From assembly GCA_036785325.1 (NCBI GenBank), contig JAXIVH010000001.1, positions 17,087,218 to 17,151,217 on the forward strand: DNA of 64,000 bases, given 5' to 3'. Below the pieces are notes generated by a model. The model had not been told where the DNA came from. It did no database searches and was given only the letters and a program-made list of their open reading frames with translations. This stretch comes from Urophycis tenuis. Taxonomy: Eukaryota; Chordata; Actinopteri; Gadiformes; Phycidae. Each line of letters starts with the position of its first letter. The first letter of the stretch is position 1. Of this stretch, positions 39,670-49,519 are shown piece by piece. The translations under genes and the position numbers were made by a program.

Positions 39670-42600
39670 ACTCTCACTCACTCACTCACTCACTCACTCA
39701 CTCACTCACTCACTCACTCACTCACTCACTCACTCACTCACTCACTCACCCACCCACCCACCCACCCTCATTGAGACAAGTGTGTTTGGAGGGTTTGATC
39801 CGTGGGTTTGATGCATGAACCCGCCTTGCAGCGTCGGTGAACAAGCGCGTGGGGGACCTGTCGGAGGAGCTGGCCCGGAGGGTGGAGGACTCCCTCAGAC
39901 AGCAGGAGGAGATCAGCTCCCTGCTGGCCCAGATCGTAGACCTGCAGGCCCGATGCAAGGGGGTGAGCCAACTCACTAGGCCGGGTTAGGTTAGGTGAGA
40001 TGGGTACTGGGTTAGGTTAGCTGACATGGGTACTAGGGTAGGTAAGGTGAGGTGGGTACTAGGTAAGGTTAGATGAGATGGGTACTGGGTTAGGTTAGAT
40101 CGATGGGTACTAGGTTATCTTAGATGAGATTGTACTAGGTTAGGTTAGATGAGATGGGTACTAGGTTAGGTTAGATGAGATGGGTACTGGGTTAGGTTAG
40201 ATGAGATGGGTACTAGGTTGGGTTAGGTTAGATGAGATGGGTACTGGGTTAGGTTAGATGAGATGGGTACTGGGTTTGGTTAGATCGATGGGTACTAGAT
40301 TAGCTTAGATGAGATGGTACTAGGTTAGGTTAGATGAGATGGTACTAGGTTAGGTTAGATGAGATGGTACTAGGTTAGGTTAGATGAGGTGGGTACTAGG
40401 TTAAGTTAGATGAGATGGGTACTTCATTAAAAAATAACCTGAAATGTTTATATAAAAAGTATGAAATAGAAACATTATTGGAATTATTACGAAAAAAAGG
40501 GGGAAATGAAGTTACTATTGTAGTGTCTTTATTTTTGTCTGTATTTACAGTGTATGTACATCATAATATATGACGTATATGAAAGCACGGTGCAGTGCAA
40601 ATGTTCTTGCACAAGTACAAAATAATAATGATAACAAAATGGCGAGGTGATGGCGTGCTACCGCTGATGTAACGCACTCAATATTTACCCGTGCTTTTAA
40701 TGTGGCCGGATAGCGCTTTGCCGCGGCACTCAGGAAAGAACCTGGCCACAAAACAAACCAAATCAAAGCATTAACCTTCAGGATTACGCTCTCTGTGTTT
40801 GTTCAGCTCAGCAACGAGAACGAGGAGCTTAGCCAGCACCTGACTGCCGCCCGGGAAAGCGAGTTAATCCTCAAATCAGAGGTACGGCCCGCTTCTTGCA
40901 ACCTGTCAACTTCTCTAAACTCATTCTGATTCATACTTTCTCATTCAAAGTTTCACCCCGTGTTTTTCTGGGTTGTCTAGGTGCCCTGGTGTGTACAGCT
41001 ACCTACTCTGATGTATATTGGCAATTGCGTGTCGACGACGGTGTCTCTGTAACTCTGTCTCCCCCTGGTGGCAGATGAAGGACCTGCAGGACAAGTACGC
41101 TCAGTGCGAGGACATGCTACGGGAAGCCAGAGAGGACATTAAGAACCTGCGCAACAAGAGCCTGCCCAACAGCACGGTGCAGCGCTACAGCACCCTGGCC
41201 TCGGTCTTTCCCATGAAATCCCTGGCAGCGGAAATAGAGGGCACCTTCCGGAAGGGCCTGGACAGCCCCGCCCCCTCTGAGTACAGGTGAGTTCCCCTGC
41301 AGCTGGTGACTTAACCTGCAGGCATTAAGGGATTGTTTCCCAAATTGCCAAAGTTTCTTTCTGGAATGACTTCAGTTATATCATATAATTATTGTGCGTA
41401 GAAATGCACTATCTAGATATCGCTTTTCGTGGTATTATTATTCTTCACTAGCCTGGGAATTCCCATGCTGCTTTGCGCGCGATTTCATTCTCACTGCAAA
41501 GACAGCCTGGAAACCACCGCCCTTATTTTCCCCTGAGTTAGGGAACCAATCACAGAACGGGGGGGGCAGCAAGACGATGAAGACGTCTATGCACGACACC
41601 GAAGCTTGTAGCGTGTTAATCCAACATGGCAGCGGACACAACGTTACCGTTCGATGCAGCTTTAGAAAGTGTATTAAGTAGCTTTTGTAGCAATTAATTT
41701 AATTTTAGTAGCTAATTTTTAGTAGCAATTGGCTATGAATCGCGCGCAAAGCAGCATGTGAAGAACCAGACGCCATTTGATAGACATTCGTAGCGCCCAA
41801 TAAACGGCTCTAGGCATTCGTAAACCACGCCTCAAATACGAGAAAATGCACACCTAGTTCCCAGACCACTATCTCATCGAGATGTGGACGCGTCAGCCAG
41901 GCTAATTCTTCACACCAAATGGTCTGTAATTAATGGAGGCTAAACGACTGAACCTCGAGATTTCATTCAAACTGTATTACAAAGGTCAACCGCCGTATAG
42001 CTGTGCTATGTATTTAGAATTTTTGTAAACTTTACACTTTTTGAGATATTTGCGATTAAAAACTCTCAGAGATTGAGTTTCCTAGAGAACATTCAGCCTA
42101 GCTTTCCATTGTTATGTTTGACTCCTCTAATTGCTCTCCAGCTGTCAACTGGGCGACATAGCTCAAAGGGTAGAGCGTGTGTTCCACAACCGGAGGGTTG
42201 GTGGTTCGATCCCCACCTCAACTACATTAATCTCAATCATCATGGGCATTCTCGTGCACAAGTAATTCCTTGTGTGGGATACAATTTTTTCTATTTTCTA
42301 TCTATCTATTATTATTTATTTAGTGGTGTTGTTTAGTATTGAATCCGACCCACATTTGTCAGACAGTGCTGGCAAGGGGAAATTAAGATGACTATCTTGA
42401 ACCAGGACTGGGGAAGGTGCACTGTTTGATAATTGATTCAGGAGTAATCAGGCCTCGGTGGTTCAGCCTTCATGGACGTCATTGCCCTACAGGAACCACC
42501 CGTTGCGCGTGTTTGAGACGGTGAAGGTAGCGCAGCGGCTGCGCTCTCGCTGCGGATCCCCGGCCTTGCCGGGCTCCAGCCCGGCGTCGGCCCACTCCAG

Positions 42601-44369
42601 CTGCACCAGCACCCCCAGGACCAGCTACTACGGCTCGGACACCGCCAGCTTCATCCTGGAAGACAAGCCCGGCCTCCTCTCGGCACACAGGGGGGAGCAG
42701 GAGAACAGGTCTGTTGGGGGCGCGCGCTCTTAGGCTATGCCACGCTATGCTAGGCTATGTTATGCTATGCTATGTTATTTCATGCTATGCTATGATATGC
42801 TACTCTACATCATGCTATGCTGTGTCACACTATTCTCCGTTATGCTATGCTATGCTACATTATCCTATGCGTAACGCTATGTCTGCTAATATGTTCAATG
42901 GAAACCAATTTGGATTGAGCCATGGTCAGCGTGAAACAGGATTGGTCTTAATCGTCTGTGGCTAACCCACTCACCCTCCTCCTCCTCCCCCTCCTCCTCT
43001 TCCTCCTCCTGAGCCGCAGCGCTGCTAAAGAGGGGCCCAAGCGGCTGGGCCAGCCCGGCACCCCGGGGGGCCAGGACCTGGAGACGGCCCTGCAGAACCT
43101 GTCGGCCCGCCAGCAGAACCACCTGTCGGAGCGGCCCTTCTTCGACGTGGAGCGCGAGAGGAAGATGCGTGCCCTGGCGGCGCACGGCAGGGGGCGCCTG
43201 GCGGGGGGCGGGGTGGCGGCGGAGGAGGAGGAGGAGGAGGAGGAGGAGGAGGGCCTGGACTCCAGCGGGTTCCTCACCCCCAACGACAGCCTGGCCTCCA
43301 GCTCCACCGGCACCAACTACTCCAACGGCAGCTCCAGACACTCCTACGGCTCCTCGGGGGGCTCACGCTCCTATCTGCCCGACCGCCTGCAGATCGTTAA
43401 GCCCCTGGAGGGTGAGTGGGGGGGGGGGGGGGGGGGGGGGGTGCGCCTGGGGGAGGCTGGGGGAGGTGGGCCTGGGGGAGGCTGGGGGAGGGCGCCTGGG
43501 GGAGGCTGGGGGAGGTGGGCTTGGGGGAGGCTGGGGGAGGTGGGCTTAGGGGAGGTTGGGGGAGGTGGGCCTGGGGGAGGTGGGCTTGGGGGAGGCTGGG
43601 GGAGGGCGCCTGGGGGAGGCTGGAGGAGGTGGGCCTGGAGAAGGCTGGGGGAGGCTGGGGGAGGGGGGGTGAAGAGGGAGTCTGATGGTGTTGGTGAGTT
43701 GAATGTAAACAAACGAGCAGTGTGATGAATGTCAGGAAGTGGAAGTGGGTTCAGGTTGCAGATGTTGATCCAGGGGAAATAGTAAAGATACACCAACTTT
43801 TTTTAAATTTTTTTTAAATTCAGTTCAGATTTCTATTTGAAGACTCGATTGCATTTCTTCTTACCATAATACGCCAACTTACAAATGTCTAGATGACAAA
43901 GATTAGTATAAAATTTAGGAAATTTGCTAAAAGACAAAAACATCTTACTAACTTCATTGCTATAAAATTTGGCTTATATTTGTGCATTTTGGCAAATGTC
44001 ACCAGTTTTTAAAATCCTACATATTTCTATGTAGTTGGCTTTTCAAGTGATTTCAAACGTTGGGAGTTCACGATGCCTCGCCGAGCGGCTCTCGGCAAGA
44101 CGCCGCCGTGAGACGCCGAGGCAAACCGCGGCCCCCCGGGGTGATTTTCCCCATCAGGCTCGGCGACTCTGCACCAGTGGCAGCAGCTGGCCACGCCCAA
44201 CCTGGCGGGCATCCTGCAGCCGCGGCCGGGCGTCCTGACCAAAGACTTCCGGGAGCTGGAGGTGGACGTGCAGCACGTCTACAGCCTCAACGACCTGGAG
44301 GAGGACGAGCCCGACCTCTCCCAGCTCCCCGGAGCCCACGGCGCCATGGGTAAGCACGCACGCACGCAT

Positions 44370-44400
<31 letters not shown>

Positions 44401-44492
44401 CATACACACACGCGCAAGCACACACACGACCAGACGCACACAAGCGCACACACACATACACAAACGACCACACGCGCGCGCACACACACGAC

Positions 44493-44523
<31 letters not shown>

Positions 44524-44717
44524 GCGCAAGCACACACGCAAGCACGCGCGCAAGCACACACGCAAGCACACACATGACCACATGCACACAAGCACATACA
44601 CACACACACACACGCACGCACGCACACGCGCACGCACACACGCACACGCATGCGCACACGCACGACCACATGCACACAAGCACACAAGCACACACACACA
44701 CACACACACACACACGA

Positions 44718-44758
<41 letters not shown>

Positions 44759-46876
44759 CACACTGCTTGGCTCAGAAAGTGTTGAAAGTGAGACACAGAA
44801 AGTGTTGCCTCCATCTAGAAAGTGCCAAAACGTACCTCCAACTCACCGACGCCCAAACTGCTTTGTCCTTCCTTCCCACGGCATCACAGCATCTCCATTC
44901 GGTCCCCACCTCCCCCAGACCTCTCCCCCCCACACCACCACCACCACCAACACCAACACCACCACCACCTGTCCAGTCCTCCACCCCTCTCTCCATATCC
45001 CCTCCTTCTCCACCAGGTAAGGCTATGACCCCGGTGCCTCCAGGCATGCTACATGTACCCGTTTTAATAGTCTGTGTTTCAGGTTGAGCAATGCACTGCG
45101 TAGGCATCCACCCAAAGGGACTTGCCCCAAATTATTTTTTTGATGGATACTTTAATTGATCCTTGGATTTGGAGGACATTTTCTTTGCCAGAACCTCAAA
45201 GCTACCAATTAAAATGCACTTTTCTTTTTACGATGTCAGCCAGTGTTTGTGATTGTGTCACCGAGTTGGAACAGAAGGAATAAGGAACACTGTGGAAGGA
45301 ACCGCTCATCACAGTTCAAACCAAACAACACGCACCTCTCTCTGATCCCGCCTGCAGTTTCTGCCTCTCTAAACGAGCCCTATTTCCCTGCTAAAGCTTA
45401 AAAGCCCCCCTATGGATATTCCAAGTGTCCCTGTATGTCTTTTGCTTAAAGACCTTCCCTCCTTAGCCATGTTGTTTTCTTTATGCGCCCGCAAACAGAA
45501 AGCGTCTGCCCAGGCTCTTTCTCCAGCTATAGAAGAGGCTTTCCGGGCAAAGTAAGAGCTGGGGGAGAAAACAACCTCACTTTAACAGGCGGAAGGACGC
45601 TACAAATTCCCTCAAATTGACCATAAAAGTTGGATGCTTTATTAAAAGCATCCCTTTCGGTACAATAAGAGATAACTTGAGCACTGTATTGAATGAACAT
45701 TTTCTTTTATTACAGTAACAGGCCTGCAGTGCACTCTTTTCTTTAGACTACAGTGTCAATTGAGGTCAATCCTGTAGCGTGCTTCCACGGTTTCTCTACT
45801 CACTCAAGCTCTTAACCCTGGTAACCCTAACCATGCACAAACTGGTTACCCTAACCACGCACAGACTGGTTACCCTAACCACGCACAAACTGCTAACCCT
45901 AACCACGCACAAACTGGTAACCTTAACCACGCACAAACTGGTAACCCTAACCACGCACAAACTGCTAACCCTAACCACGCACAAACTGGTAACCCTAACC
46001 ACGCACAAACTGCTAACCCTAACCACGCACAAAACTGCTGTCTACTAACGACTAACCACCGCTAACCACGTGCTGCGAGCCGCAGGCCACCATGGAATCC
46101 CCCGTTCGTCTTTATTTGACACGTTATATAGACGTCACTTGTTCAGTGGTGATATTCTGCATGACTGATTTGGTTTGAAGGCCCCTGTTGGCACGACATC
46201 TCTGTCCGGGGAGCAGAGGTTGGGTGACGCCTGCAGAGATGAATGACCTGAAGACTGACGTACCTTTTTTTAAATGATTCTGTCTTGTCTTTGAAACGAT
46301 TTGTGACACACTGATTTGTTTTTTATTAACAGCCTTCGCGCTCTCGGCCTGCCCGCTGGTGGGAGCGCTGAGCATCTGAGCACCTGGTCGCCGTCCAATC
46401 AGCATCAGCCTCAGCAGCCTCAGCATCAGCATCAGCAGCATCAGCATCAGCATCAGCATCGGCAGCACACAGCCCCGTTCTCCATCCATCCAGGGGGTCC
46501 CAGCAGCGCCCCCGTCCCCTCCTGCCCCGCCGCCTCCCCCCTGGGTCTGGTGAAGCTGCTGGAGAGCCGGGGCATCACCGCCTCCACCTCTGTTCAGCAG
46601 CGACCCCCTCACCCCCACCCCGACCCCCACCCCGACCACCACCACCACCACCACCACTACTGGGGTCCGCTCCATCGGACTCCATCAGGCGCCCCTCCCA
46701 CGGGCCCGCAGAGCGGTCCCGGGGAGCCCTTCTTCGGGGCGGAGGAGGAAAGGAGGAGCGTTTTCAGCTTGAACTTGATGGAGAAGCTGCAGAATCTGGG
46801 CCTGCAGCGGGTGGCGGCCTGGGGGATGGGGAACAGGAGCCAGAGGTCAGAGGTCAGATATCCACCTGAAGGCTGA
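27992..46876 (+). CDS. hap1: Huntingtin-associated protein 1 / TRAK-Milton family motor adaptor
   Basis: Exons: 27992-28235 (5' limit uncertain), 29125-29313, 36141-36217, 36409-36525, 37957-38051, 38398-38506, 39493-39571, 39832-39962, 40807-40881, 41075-41286, 42493-42708, 43020-43411, 44158-44349, 44890-45016, 46333-46876. All junctions are AG/GT and in phase, giving about 930 residues, like TRAK1. The protein has DVSTLT, the HAP1 N-terminal region (VFGYDHDDWLHTPL, KERDLELAARIGQSLLKQN, LRHELSMRDDLLQFY), coiled coils to FPMKSLAAEIEGTFRK, then a Milton-like C-terminus (SYLPDRLQIVKPLEGSATL, PNLAGILQPRPGVLTK, LGLVKLLESRGITAS). The family links kinesin and dynein to organelles. TRAK1 is the paralogous alternative; synteny with jup and gast favours hap1, although human HAP1 lacks the Milton-like part. 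The first exon upstream of 27992 has stops in all three frames across 27861-28010, so the N-terminus is unresolved. Glu (43222-43248), Gln/His and His runs are notable. Confidence 0.85.
29334..29356. repeat. Poly(C) tract beside a hap1 splice donor
   Basis: A run of about 23 C lies about 20 bases downstream of the donor at 29313/29314. It is one of many long C or G homopolymers in the window. Confidence 0.85.
30780..30960 (-). repeat. LINE-like 3' tail, minus strand
   Basis: On the minus strand, GCAATTTCCCTCAGGAAAGT is followed by ATTTCTGTCTGTCTGTCTG, the typical ending of a fish LINE. Upstream of the tail the sequence is very AT-rich and has no transposase or reverse transcriptase frame. 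Confidence 0.5.
31187..31559. repeat. Minisatellite, 12-14-bp AGTCCGAGTCTGAG units, hap1 intron
   Basis: About 370 bp of repeats built from GAGTCT, GAGAGTC and GAGTCCGAGTCT modules. Because the unit length is not a multiple of three, every minus-strand frame reads the same Ser-Asp-Ser-Gln-Thr type peptide, which explains the two long overlapping frames here; neither is a gene. Confidence 0.9.
31709..31740. repeat. Poly(G) tract
   Basis: About 32 bases of G with a single T near the start, following a TG tract, in the hap1 intron. Capable of G-quadruplex formation on the sense strand. Confidence 0.85.
32802..33033 (+). CDS. hap1: Candidate alternative first coding exon of hap1 (acidic N-terminus)
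   Basis: The frame opens at ATG 32802, with a second ATG at 32838 in a strong context (GTCGCCATGG). It reads 77 codons to CAAG, followed by GTGAGG, a good donor at 33033/33034. The donor leaves one base, the same phase needed by the downstream hap1 exon at 36141. The peptide has an acidic run (SEDEVEEEDEEEEEDDDDEK) followed by an Asn-rich stretch and ends in CREVTQ. It lies on the hap1 strand between coding exons 29125-29313 and 36141-36217, after a stretch of low-complexity DNA. Without the splice the frame ends at 33083. Expression is unknown; a chance open frame in GAG-rich DNA is the alternative. Confidence 0.4.
33368..33442. repeat. GA-rich purine tract in hap1 intron
   Basis: Purine-only stretch of GGGAGAGAG and GGGAGGGAGG units. 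The rest of the intron between 33440 and 36140 shows no exon or recognised repeat. Confidence 0.7.
36551..37245. repeat. Minisatellite, 19-bp and 23-bp units, hap1 intron
   Basis: About 700 bp of units CTGCACAGAACACAACGCG, with longer variants that insert an extra CAGA, and some carrying CGAACACAACGTG. Larger blocks of units recur (for example 36893-36948 and 37124-37179), so the array has higher-order duplication. All long Gln/Asn/Thr and Cys/Val/Leu frames across it are repeat artefacts. Confidence 0.95.
37309..37946 (+). repeat. Dispersed repeat copy B: ~155-bp unique segment plus long (TG)n array
   Basis: Matches copy A at 26951-27105 with only a handful of differences, same orientation, and continues into about 490 bp of TG/TACG-type repeat. 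It sits in the hap1 intron immediately before the exon at 37957. It may be one retroposed family with a TG-rich tail or a segmental copy. Confidence 0.85.
39047..39329 (+). mobile_element. tRNA-derived SINE, second full-length copy
   Basis: Same structure as 1806-2084: GGGGCAGCCGAGGCC, A-box-like CTACTGGTTAGGGC, B-box GGTTCGAACC, body and ATGCAGAGACCAAATTTCCC end, then a TTCTTCTTCTT tail. It lies in the hap1 intron between 38506 and 39493, in the gene's sense orientation. It lacks about 10 bases present in the first copy around the CACTGTGTGCTGAGTG segment. Confidence 0.85.
39589..39770. repeat. Compound (CA)n (CTCA)n (CCCA)n array next to a hap1 donor
   Basis: CA for about 75 bp, then CTCA units to about 39748, then CCCA units. 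It begins about 18 bases after the donor at 39571/39572. Confidence 0.95.
39964..40425. repeat. Minisatellite of GGTTAGATGAGATGGGTACT units, hap1 intron
   Basis: About 460 bp of roughly 26-bp units, starting right after the donor at 39962/39963. Units vary between GGGTACTAGGTTAGG and GGGTACTGGGTTAGG with occasional TAGATCGATGG forms. Confidence 0.9.
42151..42224 (+). repeat. tRNA-like SINE head or tRNA pseudogene
   Basis: GGGCGACATAGCTCAAAGGG has an A-box, and GGTGGTTCGATCCCCACC is a good T-arm with B-box. The D and T arms can fold, but the acceptor ends do not pair, so it is not a functional tRNA. Its middle segment ACCGGAGGGTTG is shared with the full SINEs in this window, which suggests a related family. 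It sits in the hap1 intron before exon 42493. Confidence 0.65.
42731..42880. repeat. Degenerate GCTATGCTATG repeat, hap1 intron
   Basis: About 150 bp built on TATGCTATGC/TATGTTATG units, starting about 25 bases after the donor at 42708/42709. Confidence 0.8.
43412..43672. repeat. G-rich minisatellite, GGGGGAGGCTGGGGGAGGT units, hap1 intron
   Basis: It opens with about 25 G right after the donor at 43411/43412 and continues for about 230 bp in 17-19-bp units, each with several G runs on the sense strand. Strong potential for G-quadruplexes or R-loops in the transcript; the Gly/Trp-rich frames across it are not part of hap1. Confidence 0.9.
44354..44760. repeat. CA/CGCA/GACCACA-rich array, hap1 intron
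   Basis: About 400 bp of CACGCA and ACACAC units with recurring ACGACCACA interruptions, starting a few bases after the donor at 44349/44350. Confidence 0.9.
45800..46033. repeat. 24-bp minisatellite containing AACCCTAACC, last hap1 intron
   Basis: About nine units, each AACCCTAACCACGCACAAAC followed by TGGT or TGCT. Each unit carries a CCCTAA telomere-like core. The 24-bp length keeps a false Leu-Val-Thr-Leu-Thr-Thr-His-Lys frame open. Confidence 0.95.
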
Positions 46877-48118
46877 CGCGGTGGAGCTGGGTGCCTCTTG
46901 ACTCCTGTGTCCCCCCCGCCACCACGCCGGGAGTCATTTCACCATCTCTTCAGGGTTTTTTTGGGTTTTTTTTCCTTTCTTCATTTTTTGTTTTTGTTTT
47001 TTTCTGTGCCGTTCTCAAAGCAAATCAAATCTGCAGGATCTCGCCAAAGTCTCTAGGAGTGATTTTTTTTTTTCTTTGTGTCGGTATGATTTAGCACTCT
47101 CCATTTTTCAACAGTCAACAGTCTTAGTAGTAGTCGTAGTGACAGTATCGCCATGGCGATGTGTGTGTGTGTGTGTGTGTGTGTGTGTCTGTGTATGAAA
47201 CTGCCATTTCAGGACATAATCGTCCGCTCATCAGTCCAAACTCATCTTCTGTGCATCTCGTCACTTTAAAAAAAAAAGAAAAGGTATTTAAAGGGAATGC
47301 GATATGTAGGAAATTGTAGCCTATTTTTTTATATCACATAAAGCTGTTAATTCGGGAGATGCAAGAAAAAAGACATGATATTGTTCGTCAGAAAAACACT
47401 GTATTGCCTATTAATCACGTTGAAGGACTCGTTCAAAATTGCACTGAAATTGCAGCCTACCTGCTCTGCAGTAGCGACTCTGTAGTAAATCGAGCATGCT
47501 TCGCGTACAGCTGTGCTGCCACACTTCAAGAGGTGTGTAGAAACCCTTGCAATGGCCACTTGCACTTAAACCATAGCATTAAGCTGTGGCACCACTTCGT
47601 CGTCTGAAGCATTTCAGCACAGAGATCGTCAACCAGAGTGCATTCTCTCTCGGCTGCCTCTGCCACACTGTCAGACCCATGAGCAAATTGCTGTGAGTGT
47701 GTTTATTTGCTCACTGACTGACAATGATCTGCTGGATGTCGTCATCGGGAACATACTCTCTATAATGTACACACTGTTGGGACAGATAAACCATTTTACG
47801 TTGGGCATTCAAAGTCGGCTGCCCAGTTTAAAGAATCCCCTGCTTTTGTAGCTGATGTGACATGAGCTTTGAAACGAAATGTGTAGGCTTTTTATTTAGA
47901 CTTCTTCCAAGAAATCTTTTGGACAATCAGAAATAAAGGCATAGGAGACACTGGGGGAAAAAAAGGGAGACATCAAGTGAACCAAACTTTCTGTATGTAG
48001 CTCAGCTTTTCTTTAGTTTTTGTGTACACCCTGGCTTTGAAATGCACTACCGATCTGTTGGCACGGAAGTTACGATCACAGTCATTTGTCAATGTGTATA
48101 TACATTGTATAATCTGTA

Positions 48119-48124
48119 AATAAA
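48119..48124 (+). terminator. hap1: hap1 poly(A) signal
   Basis: AATAAA about 1.24 kb downstream of the hap1 stop codon at 46874-46876, in AT-rich 3' UTR sequence with a (TG)n at 47161-47188. The next gene, gast, ends on the opposite strand just beyond. Confidence 0.7.
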
Positions 48125-48393
48125 CTCTACTGTGGATTTATGCCCATTCCCTTATCCCTTGCTTGCCACATTGATTTACCCTCGCCTCGTAAAGTGGAAT
48201 CTAAAAATCACAGGCAATGAAATGACAAAAAAACAAACAAAGTCTTATGAACCACGCAAACTTTTGTTTAATTAGGATGTTTTGCAAAAATATCACATGT
48301 TGAATGTAAAAGGTACAAAAAGGGACGAAACCACGCCGTCTCGATATAGAAATGATAAAGAAGTCTTCTGGCCACTCAGAAGGACCACTCCGT

Positions 48394-48961
48394 CTACTCT
48401 GCACTCCGACGCCCAAAGTCCACCCAGCCCTGGTAGTCACGGTTGGACATGCACTCCGAGTTCACCATCTCTGTGAACACAAAAAGCCCACATGAATCCA
48501 GCAGGAAGAGTCCGCACAGCACATCAGGAGTGCATGCTCTTTCAGCGGGGAGGTGGGCGGGTTCAGCCGCTCCTCCGCAGACACGACGCACTCGCTCACA
48601 CACGTCCGTGATCGCAATGTGCACACACGATGCATTAATGTTGATCTATCATGACATGTTATTATGAACGTGACTCAACGACAGACATACCTGAGATGGC
48701 GTGCATTATTTGTTTGGTCATGAACTCTCGCTCGTCCTCCGACAGGTGAGGCAGCTTGTCCATCCGAGACACTCTGGTGTGGTGGTCGTCCCGTCTGGAC
48801 GAGGAGTCCTCCTCGGCCCCTCGGCCCCCCTGCCCCCGCCGGCCCAGCAGCTGCTGTAGTGCAGCGCCGCCTCTGGCCTCTCCGTCGGGAGACTGCGCGG
48901 CGTGCGCCGTCCACGGCAAGAGAAGCGCGAGCGCTAAAAACACCGTCGCTTTCAACGCCAT
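48394..48961 (-). CDS. gast: Preprogastrin
   Basis: Two coding exons, 48961-48691 and 48470-48394, phase-1 junction, 115 codons before TAG. Residues 1-22 are a signal peptide (MALKATVFLALALLLPWTAHA). The C-terminus is DYQGWVDF-GRR-SAE: Gly110 donates the amide after cleavage at Arg111-Arg112, as in all gastrin/CCK precursors. The Tyr is the seventh residue from the amidated Phe, the CCK-like position typical of lower-vertebrate gastrins. The canonical WMDF is WVDF here. Position between hap1 and keratins matches GAST rather than CCK synteny. The predicted product is a secreted peptide acting on CCK2-type receptors to drive acid secretion. A TTTAAA-type promoter and untranslated exon lie upstream at 49076-49165, and ATTAAA (48272-48267) is a plausible poly(A) signal. 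Only 3'UTRs separate it from convergent hap1. Confidence 0.92.
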
Positions 48962-49075
48962 ATCTGCAAACCAAAAGGGGAAACGTGGCCTTAAAATGTC
49001 CACTACGGTGACACAACGGCACGGAGGGAAAGGAAAAGTCTCGCAGAGAGCTTTTGTCGGCGTGACACGCTTTAC

Positions 49076-49167
49076 CTGTGAAGTTGTAGGCTACAAAGTC
49101 TTGAGGCTGTGGCTGCTGTGACTCTGGTGCGCTTGTGTCAGTTGAGGGATAAGCATCTCTTTTAAAT
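49076..49167 (-). promoter_or_regulatory. gast: gast promoter and untranslated first exon
   Basis: On the minus strand, CATTTAAAAGAG (about 49165-49154) is a TATA-like element. It is followed by an exon-like stretch ending in CTTCACAG with GTAAAG, a donor at 49075/49076. The coding exon's acceptor TTTGCAG lies at 48964, only two bases before the ATG, so a separate 5' exon is required. No ATG precedes it in frame. Confidence 0.6.
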
Positions 49168-49438
49168 GGCAAGGCTAATATCTGGTCAGGCTGTCATGGA
49201 TCAATTGATTGATGGAAGGGAAAGAGCAAGTGCATTAGTGCGTTCATCGATACACCATTTCCTCAACTGTAAATGCCTTTTTTTTGCAGTAGCAGTAGCA
49301 ATAAAACGTGTCAATACACTTTTCTTTGCTATCAAGAAATTCGATACAGCTTTAGATGATCTGTTCCACAGCTCATACATTTTGACGTAATCATCCTGGC
49401 GAGGCTGAGGATGATGGCCCTTTTACCAACCTGCCCTG

Positions 49439-49441
<3 letters not shown>

Positions 49442-49517
<76 letters not shown>
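49442..49517. repeat. (TG)n microsatellite
   Basis: 76-bp TG tract upstream of gast. Confidence 0.95.
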
Positions 49518-49518
<1 letters not shown>

Positions 49519-49519
49519 C

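Noticed and set aside
42151..42224. Functional tRNA gene
   Set aside because: D and T arms fold but the acceptor stem does not pair; shared core with SINEs.
43416..43725. Gly/Trp-rich extension of the hap1 exon
   Set aside because: The frame continues past the donor at 43411 into the G-rich minisatellite; the correct join is to 44158.
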